Shown here piece after piece: positions 34,317-43,652 of a DNA stretch of 64,000 bases; positions within the stretch are counted from its first letter, which is position 1, and each line of letters starts with the position of its first letter. The position numbers were made by a program, and so were the translations under genes. The DNA is from Streptomyces sp. NA04227 (GTDB taxonomy: Bacteria > Actinomycetota > Actinomycetes > Streptomycetales > Streptomycetaceae): positions 930,001 through 994,000 of the forward strand of contig NZ_CP054918.1 in assembly GCF_013364195.1 (NCBI RefSeq). The letters run 5' to 3'. The notes under the pieces are model-generated. The model saw nothing but the letters and a program-made list of their open reading frames with translations, did no database searches and had not been told where the DNA came from.

Positions 34317-35375
34317 GTGAAGTTCCAGCTCCTCTCGATCGTCAACCACGCCCCGCATCCTCTGACCGGCAGGCTGCAGCCCGCCGCCGAGCGGCTGGCC
34401 GAGGTGCTCGACCTCGGTGTGGAGGCCGAACGGCTCGGCCTGGACGCCGTGGCCGTCGGCGAGCGGCACGCGGGCCCCTTCCTGTCCTCCAGTCCCACCG
34501 TGCTGCTCGGCGCGCTCGCCGCCCGCACGGAGCGGATCAAGCTGCTGACCGGCGTCACCGTGGTGGCCATCCTCGATCCGGTACGGGTCGCCGAGGACTA
34601 CGCCACCCTCGACCAGCTCTCGCGCGGCCGCGTCGAACTCGTCGTCGGCAAGGGCGCGGAGGCCGGGCACTTCTCCCTGTTCGGGCTCGACGAGGCACGG
34701 CAGTGGGACCTCCAGCGCGAGAAGTACGAGCTGCTGCGACGGCTCTGGCGCGAGGAAAACGTCGACTGGCAGGGCGAGTTCCGCCCGCCGCTGAAGGACG
34801 TGACCACGGTGCCGCGCCCCTTCGACGGCCCGCCGCGCGTCTGGCACGGCTCGGCGACCAGCCTCAACTCCACCGAACTCGCGGCCCGGCACGGCGATCC
34901 CCTGTTCACCGCGAACGCCGTCCAGCCCCGTGAGTCCTACGCGCGACTGATCGACCACTACCGCGAGCGCTTCGCGGCGTACGGCCACGATCCGGCGCGC
35001 GCCCATGTCGCCGCGGGCTCCGGCGGACTGCTCATCGCGGACAGCGAACGCGAGGCGGTGGCCCGGTACAAGGAGCTCTACGAGGCCAAGGTGCGCCAGA
35101 GCTTCAGGCCGCACCTGGAGGGCAAGGCCGGGTACAACACCCCGTACCGCACCATCGAGGAGGCGATCGCGGACGGGCCGCAACTCATCGGCTCCCCGCA
35201 GCAGATCATCGACAAGATCCTCGGATACCACGCGCTGTACCGGCACGATCTGCAGTCGGTCACCGTCGACGCCTTCGGGCTTTCCCCGGGCGAGCAGCGC
35301 GAGACCCTGCAACGCTTCGCGGAGGAGATCGCGCCGGTGGTACGCGCCGCGGCGCCGAGCTCCCTGTGGGAGTGA
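34317..35375 (+). CDS. LLM-class flavin-dependent oxidoreductase
   Basis: The product is 352 aa, a luciferase-like TIM barrel: LGVEAERLGLDAVAVGERHAGPFLSSSP, VRVAEDYATLDQLSRGRVELVVGKG and GSPQQIIDKILGYH are family segments. FMN or F420 is the likely cofactor; the substrate is unknown. GTG 34317 follows GGAAGGA. A terminator separates it from glpD and a 214-base gap from parJ, so it looks like an independent gene placed between two loci that I recall as adjacent in S. coelicolor. Confidence 0.9.
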   Translation: MKFQLLSIVNHAPHPLTGRLQPAAERLAEVLDLGVEAERLGLDAVAVGERHAGPFLSSSPTVLLGALAARTERIKLLTGVTVVAILDPVRVAEDYATLDQLSRGRVELVVGKGAEAGHFSLFGLDEARQWDLQREKYELLRRLWREENVDWQGEFRPPLKDVTTVPRPFDGPPRVWHGSATSLNSTELAARHGDPLFTANAVQPRESYARLIDHYRERFAAYGHDPARAHVAAGSGGLLIADSEREAVARYKELYEAKVRQSFRPHLEGKAGYNTPYRTIEEAIADGPQLIGSPQQIIDKILGYHALYRHDLQSVTVDAFGLSPGEQRETLQRFAEEIAPVVRAAAPSSLWE

Positions 35376-35589
35376 GCCGGATCCGCCCCGGCGCCCTGCA
35401 CGCCCCCTCCCGCACCCCCTTTCACACCCCTGTCGACCCGACAGCCGTACGAGCTCCGCGCACAGGTCTGGAGTGCGCGGCCACTCCTTGGGAAGGTTCT
35501 GTGCACCGTGCGTTCACGGGCTGCGGCGCCCCCGGCACGAAGCCGTAAGGTTGGGGCGTACACGAGGGCACGTCGGAAGGAGGCGCTGG

Positions 35590-36603
35590 GTGATCGAGCT
35601 CGAGGGGGTTCCCGAGCTGATCGACCCGGTCATGGTGGCCGCGTTCGAGGGCTGGAACGATGCGGGCGACGCCGCTTCCACGGCGGTCGCGCATCTGGAG
35701 AAGGAGTGGAAGGGCGAGGTGTTCGCCGCGCTGGACGCGGAGGACTACTACGACTTCCAGGTCAACCGGCCGACGGTGTTCCTGGAGGACGGGGTGCGCA
35801 AGATCACCTGGCCCACCACGCGCCTGTCGGTGGTCCGGGTCGGCGGCGACAAGCCCCGTGACCTGGTCCTGGTGCGCGGCATCGAGCCGTCGATGCGCTG
35901 GCGCTCCTTCTGCAACGAACTCCTGGGCTTCGCCCACGAGTTGGGTGTCGAGCTGGTGGTGGTGCTCGGTGCGCTGCTCGGCGACACCCCGCACACCCGG
36001 CCGGTGCCCGTCAGCGGCGTCACCTCCGATCCGGACCTGGCCCGCACGATGAACCTGGAGGAGACCCGCTACGAGGGCCCGACGGGCATCGTCGGCATTC
36101 TCCAGGAGGCCTGCACCCATGCCGGGGTGCCCGCGGTGAGCCTGTGGGCCGCGGTCCCGCACTATGTCTCGCAGCCGCCCAACCCCAAGGCCACCCTGGC
36201 GCTGCTCAACCGGCTCGAAGACCTCATCGACCTGCGGATCCCGCTCGGCGAACTCGCCGAGGACGCCCGGGCCTGGCAGCTGGGCGTGGACCAACTGGCC
36301 GCCGAGGACAGCGAGGTGGCCGAATACGTGCAGTCCCTGGAGGAAGCCCGGGACACCGCGGAGCTGCCGGAGGCCTCCGGCGAGGCGATCGCCCGCGAGT
36401 TCGAGCGCTATCTGCGCCGCAGGGACGGCGGTGGCGGCCCGGTCGCGGGCGGCCACGCCACCGACGGCGGCGAGGGTCCCCCGTTCCTGCGGGACCCGGG
36501 CACCGGCGGGCGCACCAAGCCGCCGAGGTCGCCGCGGCCCACCGGCGAGGAGGACGGCGGCAGCGGCCCGGAGGACTCCTCGGGGGGCTCCTCGGAGGGC
36601 TGA
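35590..36603 (+). CDS. parJ: PAC2-family protein, ParJ orthologue
   Basis: The product is 337 aa. The PAC2 (proteasome assembly chaperone 2-like) domain spans about 1-270: VMVAAFEGWNDAGDAAS, VVVLGALLGDTPHTRPVPVSG, SLWAAVPHYVSQPPNPKATLALL. A Gly/Pro-rich disordered tail of about 60 residues ends in GGSSEG. Its orthologue SCO1662 (ParJ) was described as a ParA partner affecting ParA polymerisation and chromosome segregation in sporulation. The position after the gyl operon and before mshC fits. GTG 35590 follows GGAAGGAGGCGCTG. Confidence 0.9.
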   Translation: MIELEGVPELIDPVMVAAFEGWNDAGDAASTAVAHLEKEWKGEVFAALDAEDYYDFQVNRPTVFLEDGVRKITWPTTRLSVVRVGGDKPRDLVLVRGIEPSMRWRSFCNELLGFAHELGVELVVVLGALLGDTPHTRPVPVSGVTSDPDLARTMNLEETRYEGPTGIVGILQEACTHAGVPAVSLWAAVPHYVSQPPNPKATLALLNRLEDLIDLRIPLGELAEDARAWQLGVDQLAAEDSEVAEYVQSLEEARDTAELPEASGEAIAREFERYLRRRDGGGGPVAGGHATDGGEGPPFLRDPGTGGRTKPPRSPRPTGEEDGGSGPEDSSGGSSEG

Positions 36604-36661
36604 GGCCCCGAGGACTTCGCCGGGGGCTCGGCCCCGGAGCAGTACACGACGTAGTACACGA

Positions 36662-36694
36662 CGGCGGCCCGGTGGAACTTCCACCGGGCCGCCG
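36662..36694. terminator. Bidirectional hairpin between parJ and the GH31 gene
   Basis: A perfect 14-bp stem (36662-36675 with 36681-36694) with a 5-base loop lies between convergent genes. Confidence 0.85.
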
Positions 36695-36729
36695 CCCGTT
36701 ACCGCCCTCCGGCGGCAACTCCTGCCAAA

Positions 36730-39700
36730 CTAGCCGCAGTTGAACCGGGCAGCCGCCCAGTCCCCGTGGTCACCGGTCTTCTTCTTGTTGGTGTCGGTGA
36801 CCTTCAGCCGCAGGTGCTTGGCCCCGGAGACGTCCAGGTCCACCGGGACGGTGGCCGAGGAGCCGGTGACCTTGGGCGAGGTCCACAGGACCTTGCCGTC
36901 GGCCTCCACGGAGAAGGCGACCTCGCCGTAGTCGGGGATCTCGTCGTCGATGCCGACGTCGGCGGTGAAGCGGGAGCACTGGCCGCCGAGGTAGACCTCG
37001 ATGTCGGAGTTGGCGTGGGTGCCGATCCCCTTCTCGTAGGTCTTGCCCGCCAGCGTCAGGGTGCGGCCGTCGTCCCCCTGGGACTCGCCGTTGCTGCGGT
37101 CCCGTTCCGCCGGACCGTAGCCGTTGGTGTCGGTCAGCCACTCCATGTCGCTCGCCCAGGTGTCCGCGGTGGGCGGCTTGGGCACGGTGGAGACCCCGAA
37201 CAGGCCCGTGGCGGTGCGCTGTTCACCGGCGGAGGTGTAACGCGCCCGGGTGGTCAGGGTGCTCTGTCCGAACCTGGCGTCCGCGGGCGGGGTGACCCGC
37301 ACCTCGACCCGCTCGGTGGCTCCGGCCTCGATACGGCCGATGGTCCGGGGCTGCTCGGCCTTCCAGCCTTCCGGCAGGCCGAGTTCGAGCCGTACGTCGG
37401 TGGCGGTCCTGTTGCCGGCGGTGACGTCGAAGCTCACCTTCGAAGCGGCGCCGACCACGATCTCCTGGCCCGAGGGCGCGGAGACGGCGGCCCCGGCGCC
37501 CGGCACCTTGCCGCCGACCGCGCTGGTGCCGGTGGCGCGCAGCGTGAAGCTCCGGTCGGTGGCCTGCGGCGCCGTCTTGACGTGGATCACGCCCGCCCGG
37601 TCGTCGCGGTCGTAGTACCAGCCCTCGCTCGCCTTGTCGAAGGCGGACTTGGAGCCGAGGGCGGCGAGCTTGCGGCCGCCGAGTTCGACGGTGGAGGGGG
37701 CGTCCGCGGTGTGCAGCGCGAAGGAGTACGGCCGCTTGGCCGCCTTGCCGTCGAACTGGCCCTTGGCGGCGCCCACTTGGAGGCTCACGTCGCCGGCGCC
37801 CTGGCGGGGCGCGCGTACCTCGACCTGCTGGGTGGAGAACTTGCCCGCGCGGTGCTCACGGGTCACGCCGTCGTCCTCGTACAGCGTGAAGGACGAGGAG
37901 CCCTGCGGGTAGACGTCCCAGGCGAGCCGGGAGTCGGGGCGGCGGTCCTGGTAGGACCTGATGCCGGGCCACATGGGCACGGCGGCGCCCGCCTTGACGA
38001 ACATCGGCAAGGTGTCGAGCGGGGCGTTGTAGCCGTTGAGCGTGGTCGGGCCCTGGTAGGTGCGGCCCGTCCAGTAGTCGGTCCAGGTGCCCTTGGGCAG
38101 GTAGATGCCGTCGCGTACGTCGGTGTCCTCGTAGACCGGGGCGATCAGGAGGTTCTCGCCGGTCAGGAACTCGTACTTGGCGGCCTCGGTGGCGGCCTTC
38201 GGGTCGTCCGGGTACTCCAGGGCCAGCGGCCGGACCGCGCCGACACCGGTCTTGGTGGCCTCGTGCGCGTACGAGTACAGGTACGGCAGCAGGGCCTCGT
38301 GCAGCTTCTGGTACTTGCGGTTGATCGAGGTGTACGGCTCACCGTGCACGAAGGGCTGCTTGTCGGTGGCCGCCCAGCCGTCCATGGTCATCGTCATCGG
38401 CAGCAGCGACTTCCACTGCATGTCGCGTACGTACGTCTTGGGGCTGCCGCCGAAGATCCCGTCCACGTCGCCGGTGGTGTACGCGAGACCGGACATGGTC
38501 GCGCCCGCGTACGTGGGGATCTGGAAGCGGATGTTCTCCCAGCTGCCGGACTGGTCGCCGGACCACTGCACGCCGCAGCGCTGCGCGCCCGCCCAGCTCT
38601 CCGGCGCCCAGGTGAGGCCGCGGGCGTCGCTGTTGTCCTCGATGCCCTTATAGGCGTCCTTGCAGCCGTCGAGCGCGAACTTGTAGCCGTCGCCGACCCA
38701 GGCGACGTCCAGCTTGGCCACCCGCTGACCGGCCTTGACCTGGTCCGCCAGCTTGTCCAGGCCGTCCTCGGTCCACAGTCCGAGCTGCGCCTTGCGCTCC
38801 TGCATGCCCTTGCCGGTCTCGGCCAGGTTCTCGTAGCCGCAGCCGTAGCCGTCGTTGACGAGCTTCCAGCCGAGCGGGAGGTCGTTCTCGAGGTACTTGT
38901 CGACGACCTTCAGCGAGTCCAGGGTGTGCCGCTCGCCGCGGTTGGCGTTGTGCAGATAGCAGTCCGCGTCGCCGATCTCCAGGCCGTAGATGGGCGGCAG
39001 GAACGGCTTGCCGGTGAGCGAGGTGTACTGGCCGATCACGTCCTTGGCCGAGCCGCCCGCGAAGTAGTAGGCGTCGAAACGCTGTTCCTTGGCGGCGGCG
39101 GTGACGGGCTCGCCGAAGGTGTACGTGTTGGGGGCGTAGGTGTTGCGGAAGACCCCGTATCCGGCGGTGGAGAGGTAGAACGGCACCGAGTTGGGGTGGC
39201 CGCCGTCGTTCCAGTTGTAGTCGACGCCGACCTCGACCTTCTGGCCGCGGTGCGAGGTGTTGCCGCGGCCGTTCTGCATCCCGGCGCCGTAGAACTGCTC
39301 GCTCGCGCCGCGGTCCAGGCTCTGGGTGGTCGCGTCCTTGGTCCAGGTCAGACCCTTGGTCTCGGACCACAGCTTGGTGCCGTCCGCCCGGTACAGGGCG
39401 AAGCGGAGCGGGGACTTGTACGCGCGCAGCGTGACCTGGTCCGTGCTCAGCTCGTAGCGGTCGTCCCTCTCCTTCCAGCGCGCGGCGGGCGGCTTGCCCT
39501 GCGGCTGCACGATGTCCTTGCCGGTCGGATCGGTGAACTTGCCGTCCGGGGCGAGCTCGATACGGAAGGTCTCCTGGTCCACGAAGCTGACCCGGGCCTC
39601 GGCCTTGCCCGCCTGAAGGTGGAAGACGGAGCCGTCGGCGGAGAAGTCCGTGACGTCGCCGACGGTCGTGCCCTCCGGTGCGGGGTCTTCGGCCTGCGCC

Positions 39701-39783
39701 GCTCCCGCTGTTCCCACGCATGTCGCCAGAAGTCCCGCAAGGGCTCCCGCAACAGCCAACCTCTTGCGTATTCGTGTTTGCAT
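36730..39783 (-). CDS. Secreted GH31 glycoside hydrolase with NPCBM domain
   Basis: The product is 1017 aa. A Sec signal peptide (about 1-31, ending AQA) leads to a GH31 N-terminal beta domain and the barrel (about 260-590). The predicted nucleophile is Asp359 in KLDVAWVG and the acid/base Asp410 in WSGDQSG. After the barrel come beta-sandwich domains, an NEW3-like alpha-galactosidase-associated domain (about 770-860) and a C-terminal NPCBM domain (YEKGIGTHANSDIEVYL). GH31 includes alpha-glucosidases, alpha-galactosidases and alpha-N-acetylgalactosaminidases; the subfamily and substrate cannot be fixed here. It is exported and probably carbohydrate-anchored. Confidence 0.9.
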   Translation of the reverse strand: MQTRIRKRLAVAGALAGLLATCVGTAGAAQAEDPAPEGTTVGDVTDFSADGSVFHLQAGKAEARVSFVDQETFRIELAPDGKFTDPTGKDIVQPQGKPPAARWKERDDRYELSTDQVTLRAYKSPLRFALYRADGTKLWSETKGLTWTKDATTQSLDRGASEQFYGAGMQNGRGNTSHRGQKVEVGVDYNWNDGGHPNSVPFYLSTAGYGVFRNTYAPNTYTFGEPVTAAAKEQRFDAYYFAGGSAKDVIGQYTSLTGKPFLPPIYGLEIGDADCYLHNANRGERHTLDSLKVVDKYLENDLPLGWKLVNDGYGCGYENLAETGKGMQERKAQLGLWTEDGLDKLADQVKAGQRVAKLDVAWVGDGYKFALDGCKDAYKGIEDNSDARGLTWAPESWAGAQRCGVQWSGDQSGSWENIRFQIPTYAGATMSGLAYTTGDVDGIFGGSPKTYVRDMQWKSLLPMTMTMDGWAATDKQPFVHGEPYTSINRKYQKLHEALLPYLYSYAHEATKTGVGAVRPLALEYPDDPKAATEAAKYEFLTGENLLIAPVYEDTDVRDGIYLPKGTWTDYWTGRTYQGPTTLNGYNAPLDTLPMFVKAGAAVPMWPGIRSYQDRRPDSRLAWDVYPQGSSSFTLYEDDGVTREHRAGKFSTQQVEVRAPRQGAGDVSLQVGAAKGQFDGKAAKRPYSFALHTADAPSTVELGGRKLAALGSKSAFDKASEGWYYDRDDRAGVIHVKTAPQATDRSFTLRATGTSAVGGKVPGAGAAVSAPSGQEIVVGAASKVSFDVTAGNRTATDVRLELGLPEGWKAEQPRTIGRIEAGATERVEVRVTPPADARFGQSTLTTRARYTSAGEQRTATGLFGVSTVPKPPTADTWASDMEWLTDTNGYGPAERDRSNGESQGDDGRTLTLAGKTYEKGIGTHANSDIEVYLGGQCSRFTADVGIDDEIPDYGEVAFSVEADGKVLWTSPKVTGSSATVPVDLDVSGAKHLRLKVTDTNKKKTGDHGDWAAARFNCG

Positions 39784-39830
39784 GGTGAGCTTTTAGCGCA
39801 GCTTCGAGCACGGAGGCAAGGGTTACGGCA

Positions 39831-39895
39831 GAGTTCGGTGTGGTTCGAGCTCACTCCGACCGAGTTCGGGTGTGGTTCGGGTTCACCCGCCGACC
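39831..39895. repeat. Imperfect direct repeat upstream of the GH31 gene
   Basis: Two copies (39831-39861 and 39862-39895) share GAGTTCGG(G)TGTGGTTCG and TCAC...CGACC, about 31 and 34 bases. They lie 48-112 bases upstream of the GH31 start, in its promoter region. Confidence 0.7.
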
Positions 39896-39935
39896 GAGTC
39901 CCGGCGCGGTCCGGGCAGCGTCCGGGCACAACGAA

Positions 39936-39968
39936 GGCCCCCGGACTTCGTGGTGAAGTCCGGGGGCC
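39936..39968 (-). terminator. Hairpin after mshC
   Basis: A perfect 14-bp stem (39936-39949 with 39955-39968) with a 5-base loop lies 62 bases past the mshC stop. Confidence 0.8.
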
Positions 39969-40030
39969 ACAGCGGTTGTTGGTGCTCCCGGTGCCGCTTG
40001 CCGACGGCTCCGGGTGCGGTCACTCCCGTT

Positions 40031-41260
40031 CTAGAGAGCCACGCCGAGCAGTGCGTCGACGGTGCGGGTCACCACTCCGGGCGCCCCTTCGTCGGTGCCG
40101 CCGCTCTCCTCCTGGAGTGCCGCCCAGCGGTCCACCGCGGCCAGCGCGGCGGGAGCGTCGAGATCGTTGGCGAGGGCCTCGCGCACTTCCTCGACCAGGG
40201 CCTCGGCGCTCGGTCCGTCCGGGCGCGAGACGGCGGCGCGCCAGCGGGCGAGCCGCTCCACCGCGGTGTCCAGTACGGCGTCCGTCCACTCCCAGTCGGC
40301 CCGGTAGTGATGGGCGAGCAGGCTCAGCCGGATGGCGGCCGGGTCGACGCCGTCCCGCCGGAGCTGGGAGACGAAGACCAGATTGCCCTTGGACTTGGAC
40401 ATCTTCTGCCCGTGCAGCGCCACCATTCCGGCGTGCACATACGCCTTGGCGAAGGGGAACTCGCCGGTCAGCGCCTGGGCGTGGGAGGCGCCCATCTCGT
40501 GGTGCGGGAAGGCGAGGTCGCTGCCGCCGCCCTGGACGTCGAAGCCCATCCCGAGGTGGTCGAGTGCTATCGCCACGCACTCGATGTGCCAGCCCGGACG
40601 GCCCGGGCCCAGCGAGGCGCCGTCCCAGTGGGGCTCGCCCTCACGGGCGGCCATCCACAGCATCGGGTCGAGCGGGTTCTTCTTGCCCGGACGGTCCGGG
40701 TCCCCGCCGCGCTCGGCCGACAGCAGCCGCATGGCCGCCGCGTCCAGTCCGGAGACCTGGCCGAAATGCGGGTCCGCCTCGACGGAGAAGTAGACGTCGC
40801 CGTCGAGCTCGTAGGCGGCGCCCGCGTCCCGCAGGCGCTCCACCAGCGGGACGATGCCGGGTATGGCCTCGACCGCGCCGATGTACTCCCGGGGCGGCAG
40901 CATCCGCAGTGCCGTCATGTCCTCGCGGAACAGGGCGGTCTCCTTCTCGGCGAGCCCCGCCCAGTCGACGCCGTCCCGCTGCGCGCGCTCGAGCAGCGGA
41001 TCGTCGATGTCCGTCACGTTCTGCACGTAGTGGACCTGGCGCTTGGTGTCGAGCCACACGCGCTGCACGAGGTCGAACGCGTTGTAGGTCGCCGCGTGAC
41101 CCAGGTGGGTCGCGTCGTACGGGGTGATACCGCAGACGTAGATACGGGCGACGGGACCGGGGTCGAGGGTGACGAGGCCACCGGTCGCGGTGTCGTGGAT
41201 CCGGAGGTCGCGGCCCGCGCCGGGAAGGGCGGGGACCTCAGAAGCTGGCCAGGCATGCAT
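40031..41260 (-). CDS. mshC: MshC, cysteine:glucosaminyl-inositol ligase (mycothiol synthesis)
   Basis: The product is 409 aa and paralogous to cysteinyl-tRNA synthetase but lacks the tRNA-binding C-terminal part, as MshC does. Class I motifs are [17 protein letters not shown] (HIGH-like), [10 protein letters not shown] and KMSKSKGN. The zinc-binding Cys is in YVCGITPYD. It joins cysteine to GlcN-Ins with ATP, the third step of mycothiol biosynthesis. ATG 41260 gives [14 protein letters not shown], the usual start. The kinase-like gene of the trio lies 171 bases upstream on the same strand. Confidence 0.95.
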   Translation of the reverse strand: MHAWPASEVPALPGAGRDLRIHDTATGGLVTLDPGPVARIYVCGITPYDATHLGHAATYNAFDLVQRVWLDTKRQVHYVQNVTDIDDPLLERAQRDGVDWAGLAEKETALFREDMTALRMLPPREYIGAVEAIPGIVPLVERLRDAGAAYELDGDVYFSVEADPHFGQVSGLDAAAMRLLSAERGGDPDRPGKKNPLDPMLWMAAREGEPHWDGASLGPGRPGWHIECVAIALDHLGMGFDVQGGGSDLAFPHHEMGASHAQALTGEFPFAKAYVHAGMVALHGQKMSKSKGNLVFVSQLRRDGVDPAAIRLSLLAHHYRADWEWTDAVLDTAVERLARWRAAVSRPDGPSAEALVEEVREALANDLDAPAALAAVDRWAALQEESGGTDEGAPGVVTRTVDALLGVAL

Positions 41261-41431
41261 GCCCCGAGCCTAACCGGACACATGTTCCGTATACGAACCG
41301 GAGTGGTGCAGATGGCCTGTTGGGCGCTCTTGCGGGTTCGGCGGCGGTGTGCCCGATGGCACCCCGGAGACGGGTACGAGGGAGCCCCGTACCTGTACGG
41401 CGAATTTCGGCCATAGTCGGCCGGGTCTGCG

Positions 41432-42250
41432 CTACACCGGCGGCCAGGGAATGGGCGGCCAGTCCCCGCTGGGCACCGGGTGCACACCGGTCGCCAGCAG
41501 GGCGCCGACCCGGGCGCGCAGGGCCTCGGCCTCCGCCTCGGTGATCAGCGCGGACAGCCGCCGGGCGAGCGGTTCGCCCCCGGTGAGCGCCTTGTCCAGG
41601 GCCTGGAGCGCGCGCAGCGCCTCCTCGGTGAGCGGCTCACCCGCCCAGCCCCACAGCAGGGTGCGGAGCTTGTTCTCGGCGTTGAAGGTCACACCGTGGT
41701 CGATCCCGTAGAGGCGGCCGTCCGGGCCCGGTATCAGGTGGCCGCCCTTGCGGTCGGCGTTGTTGATCACGGCGTCGAGGACGGCCAGCCTGCGCAGCCG
41801 CGCGTCGTCGGCGTGCACGAGCAGCGCGGTCCTGCCCTCCCCCACCTCGGCGAAGCCGACCGACTTCCAGCCGGGCCCCGGTTCCTCGGTGTCCACCAGG
41901 GCGAGCAGTTCCCCGTCCGGCTCCGCGTCGATCCACAGCTGGCACATGCCCGTGCCGTACGGGCCCTCGCGCAGCACCGTCGGCGGCACCAGACCCCAGC
42001 CGAGCGCCTCACAGACCTCGTACGCGGCGACCTCGCGCTGGGCGAGGGTGCCGTCGGGGAAGTCCCACAGCGGCCGCTCGCCCGCGACCGGCTTGTAGAC
42101 GCACTCGGCGCGCTGGTCGCCGTGGACGACCTCGCACAGCAGCACGGCGTTGGATGCCTCGCGGATGCGTCCGCGTACCGTCAGCTCGCCCTCGCGGAGC
42201 AACTCCTCTGCGTTCACTGCCCGCGCCGGTAGCCGTTCTGGCGCGGGCAT
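41432..42250 (-). CDS. SCO1664-family protein, PI-kinase/HipA-like fold
   Basis: The product is 272 aa. Kinase-like features are Lys53 in CVYKPVAGERPLWDF (ATP-binding strand), the catalytic-loop-like LDAVINNADRKGGHL (Asp159, Asn163/164, Asp166) and GIDHGVTF (Asp184, DFG-like). This matches the actinobacterial family described as a probable kinase related to phosphatidylinositol kinases. ATG 42250 has GGAGGGG upstream and overlaps the DUF3090 gene by 37 bases; GTG 42217 would overlap by only 4 but lacks an RBS. It is part of a conserved trio with DUF3090 and a histidine phosphatase. The substrate is unknown. Confidence 0.88.
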   Translation of the reverse strand: MPAPERLPARAVNAEELLREGELTVRGRIREASNAVLLCEVVHGDQRAECVYKPVAGERPLWDFPDGTLAQREVAAYEVCEALGWGLVPPTVLREGPYGTGMCQLWIDAEPDGELLALVDTEEPGPGWKSVGFAEVGEGRTALLVHADDARLRRLAVLDAVINNADRKGGHLIPGPDGRLYGIDHGVTFNAENKLRTLLWGWAGEPLTEEALRALQALDKALTGGEPLARRLSALITEAEAEALRARVGALLATGVHPVPSGDWPPIPWPPV

Positions 42251-42813
42251 ACGTGCCCCTCCGGGTCGAGCGGAAGACTGCACAGCGGGCACGGCGGGCG
42301 GCCCGCGTTGACGACGTCGAGGGCGCGTTTGGCGAAGGCCCGCGCCTGGGCGCCGCTGAGCCGGACCCGCAGCATCGGGGGCCCGTTCTCCTCGTCCTGG
42401 AGCAGCCGCTCCTCGGCCTCGGCGAGGTCCTCCTCGCTGTCGGCGCCGTCGAGGTCCAGCTCCACCAGGGCCTGCGCCTCGACCACCATCCGCTGCTCGT
42501 CGCCGTCCCAGGCCAGTGCCATGGTGCCGACCCGGAACTCCTCCTCGACGGGGGCGTCCAGGGGCGCGGTGTCGGCGATCTCGGTGGGCGCGACGGCGGG
42601 CACCGAGGCACTGCCGCCGCTGCGCCGCACGACCTCGTCGAGCAGTTCGTCCATGCGTTCGGCGAGCGCGGCGACCTGTGTCTTCTCCAGGGCGACACTC
42701 GTCACGCGGCCACCGGCCGAGGCCTGCAGAAAGAAGGTGCGGCGCCCGGGGAGCCCGACCGTGCCGGCTACGAAGCGCTCCGGCGGGTCGTACAGAAACA
42801 CCTGACGGGACAC
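42214..42813 (-). CDS. DUF3090 protein, third member of the kinase/phosphatase trio
   Basis: The product is 199 aa. It starts MSRQVFLYDPPERFVAGTVG and ends with a small zinc-ribbon-like CPLC...GHVC pattern and a basic tail. The middle is acidic (ADSEEDLAEAEERLL). No biochemical role is known to me. It is translated between the phosphatase (67 bases upstream) and the kinase-like protein (overlapping by 37 bases), so the three should be made together. Confidence 0.88.
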   Translation of the reverse strand: MSRQVFLYDPPERFVAGTVGLPGRRTFFLQASAGGRVTSVALEKTQVAALAERMDELLDEVVRRSGGSASVPAVAPTEIADTAPLDAPVEEEFRVGTMALAWDGDEQRMVVEAQALVELDLDGADSEEDLAEAEERLLQDEENGPPMLRVRLSGAQARAFAKRALDVVNAGRPPCPLCSLPLDPEGHVCPRQNGYRRGQ

Positions 42814-42880
42814 GACCTGTCTCCCAGCGAATCGGGGGCAACTTCCAGTGGCGACCGGCTCACCCTACTGCGGCGGACGA

Positions 42881-43579
42881 TCACGGTGCGCCCGCACCGC
42901 CCCCGACGGTCGCCTCGCCGTCCGGTGCCTGGTCGGCGGGGGCCGGGCGGGGCAGCAGCGAGGCGAAGTCGCCGGTGTCGCCGAGCCGGATCAGGAAGGG
43001 CCGCACCCTGGTGTAGCGGATGACGGTGACCGAGCAGGGCTCGACCGCGATCCGCTGGAACAGGTCCAGGTGCAGCCCGAGCGCGTCCGCCACCAGGGCC
43101 TTGATGATGTCGCCGTGCGAACACATGACGTACGTCGCGTCCGCCCCGTGCTCGCGCTCGATCCGCTCATTCCACTCCCGTACCGCCTCGCCCGCCCTGG
43201 CGGCCATGGCCCGCATCGACTCGCCGCCGGGGAACGCCGCGGCCGAGGGGTGCTGCTGGACGACCTCCATCAGCGGCTCGTCGAGCAGTTCGGCGAGCTT
43301 GCGGCCGGACCAGTCGCCGTAGTCGCACTCGCCGATGCGGTCCTCGGTGTGCGGGGCGAGGCCCGGCCGCGCGGCGAGCAGCGGGGCGAGCGTCTCCTGG
43401 CAGCGCTGGAGCGGGCTGGACACTGCGGCGGCCAGCTCGATCCCGGCCAGCCGGTCCGGCAGCGCCGCGGCCTGGGCCGCGCCCCGCTCGTCGAGGGCGA
43501 CCCCGGGTGTCCACCCGGCAAGCAGTCCCGCGGTGTTGGCGGTGGAGCGTCCATGGCGTACCAGCAGCAGCGTCGGCAT
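42881..43579 (-). CDS. Histidine-phosphatase superfamily protein, MSMEG_4193 type
   Basis: The product is 232 aa. LLLVRHGRSTANTAG carries the catalytic RHG histidine; SSPLQRCQETL, ECDYGDWSGRKL and MCSHGDIIKALVADAL complete the phosphoglycerate-mutase-like active site. Family context supports a phosphatase opposing the neighbouring kinase-like protein. ATG 43579 (MPTLLLVRHGR) is chosen over a longer frame as the RHG normally lies within 10 residues of the start. It is divergent from corA with 73 bases between the starts and is first gene of the trio. Confidence 0.9.
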   Translation of the reverse strand: MPTLLLVRHGRSTANTAGLLAGWTPGVALDERGAAQAAALPDRLAGIELAAAVSSPLQRCQETLAPLLAARPGLAPHTEDRIGECDYGDWSGRKLAELLDEPLMEVVQQHPSAAAFPGGESMRAMAARAGEAVREWNERIEREHGADATYVMCSHGDIIKALVADALGLHLDLFQRIAVEPCSVTVIRYTRVRPFLIRLGDTGDFASLLPRPAPADQAPDGEATVGGGAGAP

Positions 43580-43652
43580 GCGGGCCAGGGTAGGCGAGGA
43601 CGCACGTACGCGTCGGGTGCGGGCCGGGGCGCACCGGGGAAGAATCGGCGTG

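Noticed and set aside
36766..41127. A plus-strand open frame of about 1450 codons opposite the GH31 and mshC genes
   Set aside because: It is antisense to two genes with clear catalytic motifs; its composition is that of a GC shadow.
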